Assembly: GCF_001423105.1 (NCBI RefSeq)
Contig: NZ_LMNV01000002.1
Coordinates: 1,802,424-1,866,423, forward strand
DNA length: 64,000 nt
From: Frondihabitans sp. Leaf304
Lineage (GTDB): Bacteria; Actinomycetota; Actinomycetes; Actinomycetales; Microbacteriaceae
Direction of reading: 5' to 3'
Under the pieces are notes generated by a model. The model was given only the letters and a program-made list of their open reading frames with translations, had not been told where the DNA came from and made no database searches. Position numbers and translations under genes: made by a program. Shown one piece after another: positions 45,868-54,752 of this stretch. Position 1 is the stretch's first letter, and each line of letters starts with the position of its first letter.

Positions 45868-46210
45868 ACGCAGATTATTGCACGTAGGAGTGTCGCCTTT
45901 TCCGGCCGATCGGGAAGAGGTGACAAATCGAACCAGCATCATCGCGACCGCCATCCGCACCGCGTGGCCCGTGCTGAACGACAAGCCCGCACGCCACGTC
46001 GCTCGTGTGCACCGGGCGAAAGCCGCTCACAAGAGCGACTAACTCAAAACACGCACCCCTCGATCGTTAGGGAGAACTCTGTCCACCAGCGTGCAATAGA
46101 CGACCGTCCACGAGACAGTGGCGCCCACCGGGTCGAGAATCGGCGCGTCGTGTTCCATGGTGTGAGCAGCCTCGCTCTGTGTCGTCGTTTTCACTGCGAT
46201 CGGTGTCGGG
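45868..46210. other. Intergenic region before the Tni module
   Basis: It contains the promoter of the repressor gene and a short plus-strand frame (GTG 45920 to 46042, 40 codons, VTNRTSIIATAIRTAWPV...) that may be a degenerate or small gene. The end of the nested transposition module could lie here, but no clear inverted end was identified. Confidence 0.4.
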
Positions 46211-47023
46211 TCAGGTGGTGCCGATGACGAGGGTGCTGCGGGCGGCCTCGACGACGTCGTTGGTGATGACGTCGAGCTCGTTGATCTTCAGGACGCGTTG
46301 GATCTGAGGGAGGAGGCGCTCAAGGAGCCGGAAGTTGCCGCGGGTGATGCGTTCGACGGCGGCGATGGCTTGCGCGTCGGTGAAGTCGTCGGGGTCGAGC
46401 GTCTTGCCGAGCTTGCGCCATTGACGTTCGAGGACGAAGAGCAGCTCGTCGTGGCCGAGCGGACGGTACTGGTGGGCGAAACCGAGGCGGCTGTAGAGCT
46501 GCGGGTAGTGGCTGAACTGCTTCTCGATGCCGGGCATGCCGATGAGGATCATCGCTATGCCGGTGCGGTCGTACTGGTCGCGGAGCCACTCGATCGCGTT
46601 GCCGGTGAGGCGTTCGGACTCGTCGATGATGATCAGCTCGAGCAGGGACGGGTTGGGGCCGTGTGCGTGGTCGAAGTGGCGACCCTGGAGCAGGAGGTGT
46701 TCCTCGATGCAGCGTTCGGTGCGGAGCATGTCGTGCCGGAGGTCGTCCTGCAGGGCGCGCATCGTGGCGGAGACCTCGGGCGTGTAGAAGACGGTGCGGG
46801 CTCGGTGGGCGGCGGCGTAGATCTTCGTGTCGTCTTCGCTGCGTGCGGCCCATCTGGCGATGAACGGGCCGATGCTGTCCCAGTGGGCGTAGCGGCGTGC
46901 GGAGAGGGTCTTGCCGACGCCAGCGGGGCCGAAGCAGACGCCGATGGTGTTCTGCTTCCGGACGGCGTCGGCGAACTCCGCGAACCGACGGTGTTCCTTC
47001 GTGATGATGAACTGGCTCGTCAT
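46211..47023 (-). CDS. TniB-like transposition AAA+ ATPase
   Basis: 270 residues. Walker A FGPAGVGKTLSARRYA near residue 32, Walker B LLELIIIDESERL, then the GNAIEWLRDQYDRTGIAMILIGMPGIEK sensor segment typical of TniB/MuB/TnsC helpers. ATGA overlap with the TniA gene. It activates and targets the DDE transposase. Confidence 0.85.
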   Translation of the reverse strand: MTSQFIITKEHRRFAEFADAVRKQNTIGVCFGPAGVGKTLSARRYAHWDSIGPFIARWAARSEDDTKIYAAAHRARTVFYTPEVSATMRALQDDLRHDMLRTERCIEEHLLLQGRHFDHAHGPNPSLLELIIIDESERLTGNAIEWLRDQYDRTGIAMILIGMPGIEKQFSHYPQLYSRLGFAHQYRPLGHDELLFVLERQWRKLGKTLDPDDFTDAQAIAAVERITRGNFRLLERLLPQIQRVLKINELDVITNDVVEAARSTLVIGTT

Positions 47024-48423
47024 GACCGGTCCTCCTCGTAGGTCATCAGTCGCGGTTGATCCGGTGCCGGTGCGGGTGCTGGTGGGGTGTGATCATCGGG
47101 TGTGGGGCGGACGATCGCGATGCGTTCGCGGATCTGCCCGCGCAGGGCTCTTCGTTGCGCGTTCCGGGCGGCCTGGATCTGCTTGAGACTGATGGTCTCG
47201 GTCTGATGCGCGGTACTGATCGCGGTGCACAGGAACGCGTCGCGGTGAAAGACACGGATCTCGGTGACGTCGCGGGGGTCGTACCGGACGCTGACGGTGC
47301 TGCCCACGAAGGGTGCGAGAGTGGTTGCGGTGTAGCGGAGCCCTTCGAAGTGGATGCCGTCTCGTTGCACGACACGCGTGGTCGGGACGGTGAGCAGGAA
47401 CCCGTCGAGCTGCTCGAGGGAGTCCGGCATTCGTGGCAGCCACCCGTCTGCGATCCACGCTTCCAGTGGGCTCTTCCGGAGCTCGCGGTGGATGCGGGCG
47501 TTGTAGCGGCGGATGAACGTGTTGATGGCACTGTCGACACCGGCGAGATCCAGCGCCGGCGTCGGCGCCGGCGCCGAGGATCCGGGTGCGAGGTGGCCGG
47601 GGAGCGTTGGGAGCAGCTCGGTGTTGATGGTGCCGAAGAACCGCTCGATCTTCCCGCGGCCCTGGGGGCGAGCGACCTGCGAGTGGATGATGCGGAGGTG
47701 CAGCACGGCGGCGGTGTCGCCGATTCGGTGGCTGGTGAAGTCGGACCCGAGGTCTGTGTAGAGCACGTCTGGGATCCCGCAGACAGGCCAGTCCGGTTCC
47801 GGCTTGTGCCAGATCGCTTGCCGGAGCGCGAGCGCGGTGTTCGCGGCGGATGGGGCGCCGAGGAACACCATGTACCCGCAGACCGCGCGGGAGTAGTCGT
47901 CGAGGATCACCGTCAACCACGGCCGTTCGGGCTTGCCGTCGGGTCCGACGATGAGCAGATCGAGCATCGTGTGGTCCGCCTGCCAGATCGCGTTGGGGCG
48001 ATCCGCACGACGTCGGAGCAGCAGTTCGTGCTTGTCCCGATATGACGCGGGCCCCTCAAGCGCGAGCGTCACCATCCCGGGATCAAGCCCGTTCACGATC
48101 GACCGCACAACGGAGTACGACGGCGCTGAGAGACCTCGTTTGGTGCAGTAATTGTCGACCTGGCGGTGAATCGTGGCGATCGAAGGTCGTGGCTTGGTGA
48201 GTGCGAGCCCCTCAATCAGGCGCACCAGTTCCGGTGCCGTCCGTCGGGCGCCGTGATCGGTGCGGGTGCCGTCGGCGAGAGCCGGGTATCCGCCGGTTCG
48301 GTAGCGGGCCAACCAGCGTTGCAGGGTGCGCTCAGCGACGCCCGTGGTGCGGGCCAGGGTGGCGAGCGGGATGGCGTCCTCGACGTGCAGTCGAAGGATG
48401 CCCCACCGCTCGCTCGCGTCCAT
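47020..48423 (-). CDS. TniA-like (Mu-type) DDE transposase
   Basis: 467 residues from ATG 48423. N-terminal helix-turn-helix regions, then a rve catalytic core: AIWQADHTMLDLL, DVLYTDLGSDFTS and GRGKIERFFGTINT supply the three acidic residues. A C-terminal beta-barrel follows (VSVRYDPRDVTEIRVF). Length is typical of Tn5053/Tn402-type TniA. The preceding resolvase gene is only six bases away, so the module is resolvase-TniA-TniB. Confidence 0.88.
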   Translation of the reverse strand: MDASERWGILRLHVEDAIPLATLARTTGVAERTLQRWLARYRTGGYPALADGTRTDHGARRTAPELVRLIEGLALTKPRPSIATIHRQVDNYCTKRGLSAPSYSVVRSIVNGLDPGMVTLALEGPASYRDKHELLLRRRADRPNAIWQADHTMLDLLIVGPDGKPERPWLTVILDDYSRAVCGYMVFLGAPSAANTALALRQAIWHKPEPDWPVCGIPDVLYTDLGSDFTSHRIGDTAAVLHLRIIHSQVARPQGRGKIERFFGTINTELLPTLPGHLAPGSSAPAPTPALDLAGVDSAINTFIRRYNARIHRELRKSPLEAWIADGWLPRMPDSLEQLDGFLLTVPTTRVVQRDGIHFEGLRYTATTLAPFVGSTVSVRYDPRDVTEIRVFHRDAFLCTAISTAHQTETISLKQIQAARNAQRRALRGQIRERIAIVRPTPDDHTPPAPAPAPDQPRLMTYEEDRS

Positions 48424-48429
48424 AGCCAG

Positions 48430-49032
48430 CTACATCGTTGGGGAAGGCTTGGTTCGTCGCGCCGCGACGGGCTCGGCGTGCTTCGCGAGTGCACGGTAGA
48501 TGGTGGTGCGGCTAACGCCGAGCACGTCGCCGATCTGCGCGACGGTCATGTCCTGCTGTTCGTAGAGCCGGCGTGCGGTGCGCACCTGGTCCGCGGAGAG
48601 CCGAGATGGTCGGCCGCCGGTGCGGCCGCGGGCTCGAGCGGCGGCGAGGCCGGCGTTGGTGCGTTCCTTGATGAGGTCCCGTTCGAACTCCGCCAACGCG
48701 GCGAAGACGTGGAACACGAGCCGGCCGCCGGGCGAGGTGGTGTCGATGGTCTCCTGCAGGGACCGGAACCCGATGCCGCGCTCGGCGAGAGCGTGCAGCT
48801 GATCGATGAGGTGCCGGATGGACCGGCCGAGCCGGTCGAGTCGCCAGACGACGAGAGTGTCGCCGGGGCGGAGCTGGTCGAGGAGCTTGTCGAGCTCGGG
48901 CCGGTGTTGGAGCGACCCGGACATGGTGTCGACGAACACGCGGTAGCAGCCAGCGGCGTTGAGCGCGTCGATCTGCAGCGACGCGTCCTGGTCTGTGGTG
49001 GACACGCGCGCATACCCGAGAAGGTGACCCAT
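48430..49032 (-). CDS. Serine recombinase (resolvase/invertase)
   Basis: 200 residues from ATG 49032. LGYARVSTTDQD contains the catalytic Ser, followed by VWRLDRLGRSIRHL and GRLVFHVFAALAEFERDLI; a C-terminal HTH (MTVAQIGDVLGVSRTTIYRAL) binds the res site. It probably resolves cointegrates made by TniA/TniB. Confidence 0.92.
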   Translation of the reverse strand: MGHLLGYARVSTTDQDASLQIDALNAAGCYRVFVDTMSGSLQHRPELDKLLDQLRPGDTLVVWRLDRLGRSIRHLIDQLHALAERGIGFRSLQETIDTTSPGGRLVFHVFAALAEFERDLIKERTNAGLAAARARGRTGGRPSRLSADQVRTARRLYEQQDMTVAQIGDVLGVSRTTIYRALAKHAEPVAARRTKPSPTM

Positions 49033-49041
49033 GAAGAGGAC

Positions 49042-49159
49042 GTAGCGAAACTCGACCAGGAGGGGTAGTGGCGGCACGTAGATTCTGGGACTGGGTTCCG
49101 CTACAAGACACGGCGCCTCGCACCCGGACTGAGCGCCGGTACGGATAGTTGTAGCGGAA
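49042..49159. repeat. Short repeats upstream of resolvase (possible res site or TniA-binding repeats)
   Basis: TTCCGCTACAA (49096-49106) and its exact complement TTGTAGCGGAA (49149-49159) face each other; a third, degenerate copy (GTAGCGAAA, 49042-49050) is next to the resolvase start. Confidence 0.5.
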
Positions 49160-49172
49160 TCGTTCGTATTTG

Positions 49173-49745
49173 TTACGTCTGCCGCGCTCGCGCGGCGAGC
49201 CGGAGTGCTTGCACGGAACGGAGGTGTTGTTCCGATCGGTGGCGGCCGTTGGCGGGAGACGGATGTGGTGCTGCGATGACCGGAAGGAGTCGGGGGTGCT
49301 CGTCCAGGGTGAAGTGTCGCATGACGCCGTCGAGGGCAACGGCCCCGTACGTGACGATCGCAGTGAGAGCGGGGAGGGCCGCGAGCAGTGTGGCGAGGGC
49401 ATGCCGCCCCTCGTCGATGTCCTCGAGTCGCACGCGGTCGGGCAGTTCCCATGGGACAAGGTTCCAGCGGACGTACTCGCCGCGTGCGAGTCCGGACTCG
49501 ATACGGGCTGCTCGGAACGCGGCCGCGGTCGGGCCCGGGTTGTCCTCGCTGCAGATCGCTGCGTGCGCTGCGGCGATGGTCTGGGGGCCAGGCGACTGCA
49601 TCAGGACCAGGACACGGCTGAATCTGCCGCCGGATCGTGGGTCGAAGCTCGGGACGAACCGTCGGCTGCCGTCGGGCGCGGTCCGCCACGTCTCCGCGAG
49701 ACCGTTCAGCGATCGAACGTCAGCGAGTTCCTCGGGGGTACTCAT
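49173..49745 (-). CDS. Uracil-DNA-glycosylase superfamily protein
   Basis: 190 residues from ATG 49745. VLVLMQSPGPQ (about residue 45) resembles the water-activating loop of the UDG superfamily, and VIAAPHPSPANGRHR near residue 160 resembles the second motif. This branch is a poorly studied actinobacterial group. ATGA overlap with the TDT transporter gene. The catalytic residues differ from classical UDG, so DNA repair activity is not certain. Confidence 0.6.
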   Translation of the reverse strand: MSTPEELADVRSLNGLAETWRTAPDGSRRFVPSFDPRSGGRFSRVLVLMQSPGPQTIAAAHAAICSEDNPGPTAAAFRAARIESGLARGEYVRWNLVPWELPDRVRLEDIDEGRHALATLLAALPALTAIVTYGAVALDGVMRHFTLDEHPRLLPVIAAPHPSPANGRHRSEQHLRSVQALRLAARARQT

Positions 49746-50908
49746 GCCGGCTGTGGCGGTGCCAGCAGGGTGCCACGGATGACGGATCCGTGAAAGGTGC
49801 GAAGGGCAACGGTGATCCATGCGGCGACGAGGCTGGCGTAGTAGATGACGGCGAGGACGGCAACGACGGTCAGGCCTGAGTGCAGGGCGAGCCCGTTCAG
49901 GCCGGTGACGCAGGTCCCGACGGGGAACGTGAAGGACCACCAAGTCAGGCTGAACGGCAAGTGTTCGCGGGCAGTGCGGATGGTGATCGCGAGGGCGATG
50001 ACGGTCCACAGCAGCGCGAAGCCGAGCATCGCGAACCCGTACACCAGCGCCACGACCAGCAGGGCATGCGCGGTACTCGCATCGACAACGGTGGGGGCGT
50101 TCGATGCGAGGAGGTTCACCGCGGTGATCGACTGTCCGACCGGCCCGAGGACGATCCACAGAGTCGGGACCATGCCGGCGGCCCCGACCTTGTGCTGCGC
50201 GAGACGGTTCCAGATCAGCGTGATCACGACCAGCGACGTGATGAGGCTGAGGCCGAAGAAGCCGTAGCAGGACCACAGCAGCGTCTCCCGCGCCTGCCCG
50301 GCGGGGGCGTACGGCAGCAGGAGCGCACCGGTGGAGGCGGACACCATCGGCGGGACGATCGGCATCAGCCAGCCGCCGAACGCGGAGTCGGGCTTGTTCT
50401 CGTGGCGGGTGAACGCCAGGTACGGCACGAGCACTGCCGTGAGCAGTCCTCCGATGGTGCCGATGGTCCACAGGACCCAGTCGATGGTGACGGCGGCGGG
50501 CAGGCCGACCCAGTCCTTGCCGAGCAGGAGTGTCCCGGCGCCGACGGTGAGGAACGCCATCGGTGGTGCGCCGTAGAAGTGCGAGATCACCGGGTTGAGC
50601 TGGTGCCCGGCTGCAGTGCTCCGGTAGCGGATCCAGTGCAGCACCGTCGCGGTCGTGAGGGCGACGAGGAGCACCGCGGCGATCGCCCACACGACCGTCG
50701 CCGCGAGGCGCAGCCCGGGGAACTGCAGCGGCAGTGACGCAGCTGCGACAGCGACGATCCCCGTGCCCATGATCGACGCGAACCAGTTCGGTGTGAGATT
50801 CGACACGATCAGGCCTGGCCGCTCCAGGTCACGGAACAACGCCGTCTGCGGCCGTTGGGGCAGCTGGCTACCGTTCGCGGGTGCAGGGTCCGTGCGGAGC
50901 GTTGTCAT
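49742..50908 (-). CDS. TDT family transporter (TehA/Mae1/SSU1 type)
   Basis: 388 residues from ATG 50908. About ten transmembrane helices. LTPNWFASIMGTGIVAVAAASLP at the N-terminus and WWSFTFPVGTCVTGLNGLA near the C-terminus are the family hallmarks. Members move C4-dicarboxylates, sulfite or give tellurite/antiseptic resistance; the substrate here is not known. It is divergent from a LysR gene that probably controls it. Confidence 0.88.
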   Translation of the reverse strand: MTTLRTDPAPANGSQLPQRPQTALFRDLERPGLIVSNLTPNWFASIMGTGIVAVAAASLPLQFPGLRLAATVVWAIAAVLLVALTTATVLHWIRYRSTAAGHQLNPVISHFYGAPPMAFLTVGAGTLLLGKDWVGLPAAVTIDWVLWTIGTIGGLLTAVLVPYLAFTRHENKPDSAFGGWLMPIVPPMVSASTGALLLPYAPAGQARETLLWSCYGFFGLSLITSLVVITLIWNRLAQHKVGAAGMVPTLWIVLGPVGQSITAVNLLASNAPTVVDASTAHALLVVALVYGFAMLGFALLWTVIALAITIRTAREHLPFSLTWWSFTFPVGTCVTGLNGLALHSGLTVVAVLAVIYYASLVAAWITVALRTFHGSVIRGTLLAPPQPA

Positions 50909-50963
50909 GGGCCAAGCCTGCGCGAATCCTGCCTCTGGCGGTACCCAGAACCTCTTGGCAGGG

Positions 50964-50980
50964 CACAATCAATGATTGTG
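50964..50980. promoter_or_regulatory. Palindromic LysR operator overlapping the lysR-type start
   Basis: CACAATC and GATTGTG are perfect arms around three bases; the ATG of the LysR gene (50972) is inside. Binding would block its own translation start region and act on the divergent transporter promoter. Confidence 0.65.
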
Positions 50981-51904
50981 GCACTACGGCGACTCACGGA
51001 CCGAACCCTCGACCTCGACACACTCGACGTGCTCGCACGCGTCGCCGAGACCGGCTCCCTCTCCGCTGCCGCTGGAGCGCTCGGCGTCACGCAACAGGCA
51101 GTGTCTGCTCGGATCCGGGTCGCCGAGCGCATGGTCGGTCACTTGTTGGTGCACCGCTCGACCACGGGGTCGGTGCTGACCGAGACCGGCAGGCTCGTCG
51201 TCGGGCTGGCCGGACCGGTCCTCGACGCGTCTCGCCACCTCGAAGCAGGAGTGGCTGCGCTGCGGACTCCCACGGGTTCGCTCGTCGTCGCAGCGTCACA
51301 GACGATCGCGGAGCTGCTGCTGCCGGGCTGGCTGCTCGAATTCCGCCGCCGCGAACCCGACGTGCGGGTGCGCCTGATCGCGGGCAACTCCGCCGCGGTG
51401 ACGGACCTCGTGCAGTCGGGTGGCGCGAACCTCGGGTTCACGGAGACCCCGGTGACGGCGGCAGGTGTGTCCGCGCAGGTGATCGCGGACGATGAGCTCG
51501 CGGTCGTCGTTGCGCCGGAACATCCCTGGGCTCGGTCGACCGGGATCACTGCGGAGGTCCTGGCGGCGACGGCTCTGCTCCTGCGGGAAGAAGGTTCCGG
51601 AACTCGCGCGACCCTCGCCGCATGGCTCAGGGAGGCCGGTTTGAGCATGTCGGTTCCGGCCGCGGTGCTGGAGACCACGAGCATCATCCGGGCGAACGCG
51701 CAGGCTGGAATTGCACCGGCGGTGATGAGCCTTCGCACGGTCGCCGCCGACATCAACGACGGGTCGCTGGTGCGGGTCCCGCTCGCTGGGCCGCCACTTG
51801 CCCGGCCGTTGCGGGCGATCTGGTCGGGAGAGCCTCAGCCAGCTGGTTCTGCTTTCCTGCGCGTCGCCCACGAGGTGACCGGTCGGGGTCAGCGCAGCCC
51901 GTAG
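50972..51904 (+). CDS. LysR family transcriptional regulator
   Basis: 310 residues from ATG 50972. N-terminal winged HTH (LDVLARVAETGSLSAAAGALGVTQQAVSARI) and a periplasmic-binding-like effector domain (LLLPGWLLEFRRREPDVRVRL). It is divergent from the TDT transporter and its 3' end overlaps the convergent enolase gene by 16 bases. Confidence 0.92.
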   Translation: MIVALRRLTDRTLDLDTLDVLARVAETGSLSAAAGALGVTQQAVSARIRVAERMVGHLLVHRSTTGSVLTETGRLVVGLAGPVLDASRHLEAGVAALRTPTGSLVVAASQTIAELLLPGWLLEFRRREPDVRVRLIAGNSAAVTDLVQSGGANLGFTETPVTAAGVSAQVIADDELAVVVAPEHPWARSTGITAEVLAATALLLREEGSGTRATLAAWLREAGLSMSVPAAVLETTSIIRANAQAGIAPAVMSLRTVAADINDGSLVRVPLAGPPLARPLRAIWSGEPQPAGSAFLRVAHEVTGRGQRSP

Positions 51905-53223
51905 GGCAGCTCCGGATTGTTCTCCGCGATCTCGGTGAGCCGGTTGTACTTGGCGACGCGTTCTCCGCGGGCGGGTGCGCCGGACTTGATCTGTCCGGTT
52001 CCGGTGCCGACGACGAGGTCCGCGATGAACGTGTCGGTGGTCTCGCCGGACCGGTGCGACACCATGCTCCGCATCCCGAGCGAGCGTGCGACGCCGATCG
52101 CGTCGAGGGTCTGGGAGACGGTGCCGATCTGGTTCGGCTTGATGAGCGCCGCGTTCGAGAGCCCGTCCTTCCCACCGTCGCGGATGCGCTGCGGATCGGT
52201 GACGTAGAGATCATCGCCGACGATCTGGAGCATGTCGCCGAGCGCGAACGACATCGCCTTCCAGCCGCCGTGGTCATCTTCGGAGAAGCCGTCTTCGATG
52301 CTCCGGATCGGATACCGGCTGATGAGGTCGCGGTAGTAGTCGACCATGCCTGCGCGGTCGAGCCGGCGGTCCACGACCCGGTAGCTACCGTCACCGAGCG
52401 CGAACTCGTTCGCCGCCGGGTCGAGTGCGATCGCGACGGTGTCCACGCCGGGCTCGTAACCGGCGGCACTGATCGCGGCGACGAGGAGGTCGAGGGCCTC
52501 CTCGGGCGCGGCGATCGACGGGGCGAAGCCGCCTTCGTCCCCGAGACCGAGACTGCCGAACCGTTCCCGGACCAGTGCCGCCAGCGCGTGGTAGACGTCC
52601 GATCCGATCCGAACCGCGTCGGTCATGGTCTCGGCGTTCACCGGGGCGATCATGAACTCCTGGAAGTCGAGCGCGTTCGCTACGTGCGCTCCGCCGTTGA
52701 GCACGTTGAAGTGCGGGACGGGCAGGCGGGGCGTGCTGCCGGTGACGTCTGCGATCCAACGCCAGAGCGGCAGCTCCGCTGCGGCGGCGAGAGCGCGTGC
52801 CATCGCGATCGAGGTCGCGACGACACTGTTCGCGCCGAGCCGGCGGTGGTTCGGGGTGCCGTCGAGGGCAGCGAGGGCGGCGTCGGCCTGCCCGATCGAG
52901 GTCCACGACTGGCCGGTGATCATCGGTGCGACGTCCGTCGTGATGAGGTGCAGTGCCTGGCTCACGTCGCGGCCGCCGTAGCTGCTGCCGCCGTCGCGAA
53001 GCTCGACAGCCTCATGCGCGCCAGTGGATGCGCCTGCGGGGGCGTCACCGGTGACGACGGTGCCGTCCTCGAGCTCGAGACGCACCTGGATCGTCGGGTA
53101 GCCGCGGGAGTCGAGGATCCGGGAGCCGTGCAGGCTGCTGATGGTGACGGGGCGGCTGGTGTGGGTCACGTACTCGCCCTGATGGTGGGTGGTGTGGTGG
53201 ACGTTGCTGATGTAGTCGTTCAC
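51889..53223 (-). CDS. eno: Enolase
   Basis: 444 residues from GTG 53223. Full enolase with SRGYPTIQV, GASTGAHEAVELRDG, SIEDGFSEDDHGGW (metal-site Glu-Asp), LIKPNQIGT (catalytic Lys) and SHRSGETTDTFIADL. It makes phosphoenolpyruvate; fluoride with phosphate is a classical inhibitor of the enzyme. An extra enolase next to crcB and ppa inside a mobile island suggests supply of a fluoride target enzyme. The leader has a long hairpin. Confidence 0.93.
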   Translation of the reverse strand: MNDYISNVHHTTHHQGEYVTHTSRPVTISSLHGSRILDSRGYPTIQVRLELEDGTVVTGDAPAGASTGAHEAVELRDGGSSYGGRDVSQALHLITTDVAPMITGQSWTSIGQADAALAALDGTPNHRRLGANSVVATSIAMARALAAAAELPLWRWIADVTGSTPRLPVPHFNVLNGGAHVANALDFQEFMIAPVNAETMTDAVRIGSDVYHALAALVRERFGSLGLGDEGGFAPSIAAPEEALDLLVAAISAAGYEPGVDTVAIALDPAANEFALGDGSYRVVDRRLDRAGMVDYYRDLISRYPIRSIEDGFSEDDHGGWKAMSFALGDMLQIVGDDLYVTDPQRIRDGGKDGLSNAALIKPNQIGTVSQTLDAIGVARSLGMRSMVSHRSGETTDTFIADLVVGTGTGQIKSGAPARGERVAKYNRLTEIAENNPELPYGLR

Positions 53224-53267
53224 GGCGGTTGTCGCCTTTCGGGTTGGTCGTGCGGGTGTGGGCCGCG

Positions 53268-53318
53268 GGGAGGCGGAGGGACGACCTCCTGGCGATCACT
53301 GGGCGCCAGTTGCCTCCC
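53268..53318 (-). promoter_or_regulatory. Structured leader upstream of enolase
   Basis: On the minus strand GGGAGGC pairs with GCCTCCC across 51 bases; inside, two competing hairpins can form (ACTGG-CGC-CCAGT, or CTGGCG with CGCCAG). The arrangement could be an attenuator. It does not fit the fluoride riboswitch consensus I know. Confidence 0.4.
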
Positions 53319-53368
53319 CACGGCGGTTCAGGGCGCGCACTGGATGGTGTCGGGTGCGCGGGTGCCGG

Positions 53369-53854
53369 TCAGGGGTGCGGGGTGAACCGTTCCTGTGCGG
53401 CGCGGATGATGGCTTCGGCGTCGACACGGTTCGCCCACCCGTTGGTGGTGACGTGCTTGCCGTGCTCGATCTCCTTGTAGTGGGCGAAGAAGTGCTCGAT
53501 CTCCGCCAGGACCGGCTCGGCGACGTCGGAGATGTCCTGGACGTGGTCGAAGCGGACGTCTCCGGCGGGGACGGTGAGGATCTTGTCATCGCCGCCGTTC
53601 TCGTCGACCATGCGGAGCATCCCGACCGGGCGGACGTCGATGACGACGCCGGGGAACGTGGGCCGGGGCAGCAGCACGAGCGCGTCGAGGGGGTCGCCGT
53701 CATCGCCGAGAGTGTCGTCGATCGAGCCGTAGTCCTGCGGGAACACCATGCTGGTGAACACCGCCCGGTCCAGGCGGATCCGTCCGGTGGCGTGGTCGAC
53801 CTCGTACTTGTTGCCGCTGCCGCGGGGGATCTCGATCGTGATGTCGAAGTGCAT
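53369..53854 (-). CDS. ppa: Inorganic pyrophosphatase
   Basis: 161 residues from ATG 53854 (GGGAG upstream). Family I soluble pyrophosphatase: [25 protein letters not shown], and the metal motif [10 protein letters not shown]. The last is the D-x-D-P-x-D signature. The enzyme hydrolyses PPi, is magnesium dependent and is strongly inhibited by fluoride. It follows two crcB genes in the same operon. Confidence 0.93.
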   Translation of the reverse strand: MHFDITIEIPRGSGNKYEVDHATGRIRLDRAVFTSMVFPQDYGSIDDTLGDDGDPLDALVLLPRPTFPGVVIDVRPVGMLRMVDENGGDDKILTVPAGDVRFDHVQDISDVAEPVLAEIEHFFAHYKEIEHGKHVTTNGWANRVDAEAIIRAAQERFTPHP

Positions 53855-53880
53855 GAGCTGTTCGTCTCCCAGTCGGATGG

Positions 53881-54252
53881 TCAAGTGAGGGTGCCGAGGG
53901 TGACGCCCCCGGCGGCTGCGGCGACGGAGACGACGAGCATCCCGAGCCCGTTCACGGCAGCCGCGGTGGTGCGGCCAGTGCGTGCGAGGCGGACGGTCTC
54001 GAAGCTGGCGGTGCTGAACGTGGTGTAGCCACCCATGAGCCCTGTTCCGAGCACCGCGACGGGGGTGGCGCCGAGGTGACCGGCGGCGCCGGTGATCAAG
54101 CCCAGCAGGAACGAGCCGGTGATGTTGATCGTCAGCGTCCCGACCGGGAGCCGGAACTGCCGACCCCGGTTGATCGCACCATCCACGAAGAACCGTGCGG
54201 CCGCGCCGACACCGCCAGCGACCGCGACGCTGAGGAAGGCCAGGGCGCTCAT
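53881..54252 (-). CDS. crcB: CrcB/Fluc fluoride channel subunit 1
   Basis: 123 residues, four transmembrane helices. [17 protein letters not shown] and [15 protein letters not shown] are the Fluc signature, including the Asn and Phe-box residues. Two adjacent crcB genes in actinobacteria give a heterodimeric channel. ATGA overlap with the other crcB gene. Confidence 0.92.
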   Translation of the reverse strand: MSALAFLSVAVAGGVGAAARFFVDGAINRGRQFRLPVGTLTINITGSFLLGLITGAAGHLGATPVAVLGTGLMGGYTTFSTASFETVRLARTGRTTAAAVNGLGMLVVSVAAAAGGVTLGTLT

Positions 54253-54752
54253 GATGTGGCCCCGTTCGGTCGGACCAAACCCGCGATCGCGAGGCCGCTA
54301 CCGGTGGCGATCGCGCCGGCGAGGACCGTCAGGAGCGCGTACCCGGTGCCGGCCAACCCGCGGCCAGCGAGGAACAACACCGCGGTGCTGGTCGCGAGGG
54401 TGCTGTAGGTGGTGAACCCGCCGAGGACACCGGTTCCCAGAAGCAGGCGCAGTGTCCGGCGGCGACCCTCGTCAGGTCCGCGATGCGCGAGGTGTTCCAG
54501 CAGCACACCCAGTAGGAGCGCGCCGGCGATGTTGATCCAGAAGATCGCCCAGGACACCTCCTGCTGAGCGGGGAAGGCGGTGCTGAGTCCGTCGCGTGCG
54601 GCGGTACCGATGGCGCCGCCGAGTGCGACGACACCGAGGTACCGCCACCGCAGATGCACTGGCCGGTCGATACGTTCCGGGTCGTTGGCGTCGATGTCTG
54701 GGTCGGGCGGGAGCTGCCCATCGGGCAGGTGCGTGTCCGTTCGGGAGGTCAT
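54249..54752 (-). CDS. crcB: CrcB/Fluc fluoride channel subunit 2
   Basis: 167 residues with a 35-residue charged N-terminal extension, then four helices; [29 protein letters not shown] and [13 protein letters not shown] match the family. ATGA overlaps with both neighbours. Confidence 0.9.
   Translation of the reverse strand: MTSRTDTHLPDGQLPPDPDIDANDPERIDRPVHLRWRYLGVVALGGAIGTAARDGLSTAFPAQQEVSWAIFWINIAGALLLGVLLEHLAHRGPDEGRRRTLRLLLGTGVLGGFTTYSTLATSTAVLFLAGRGLAGTGYALLTVLAGAIATGSGLAIAGLVRPNGATS

Noticed and set aside
53223-53369. Fluoride (crcB-type) riboswitch before eno or the usp operon
   Set aside because: The conserved GATG and CCTACT-type segments of the known motif were not found at either place, only other hairpins.
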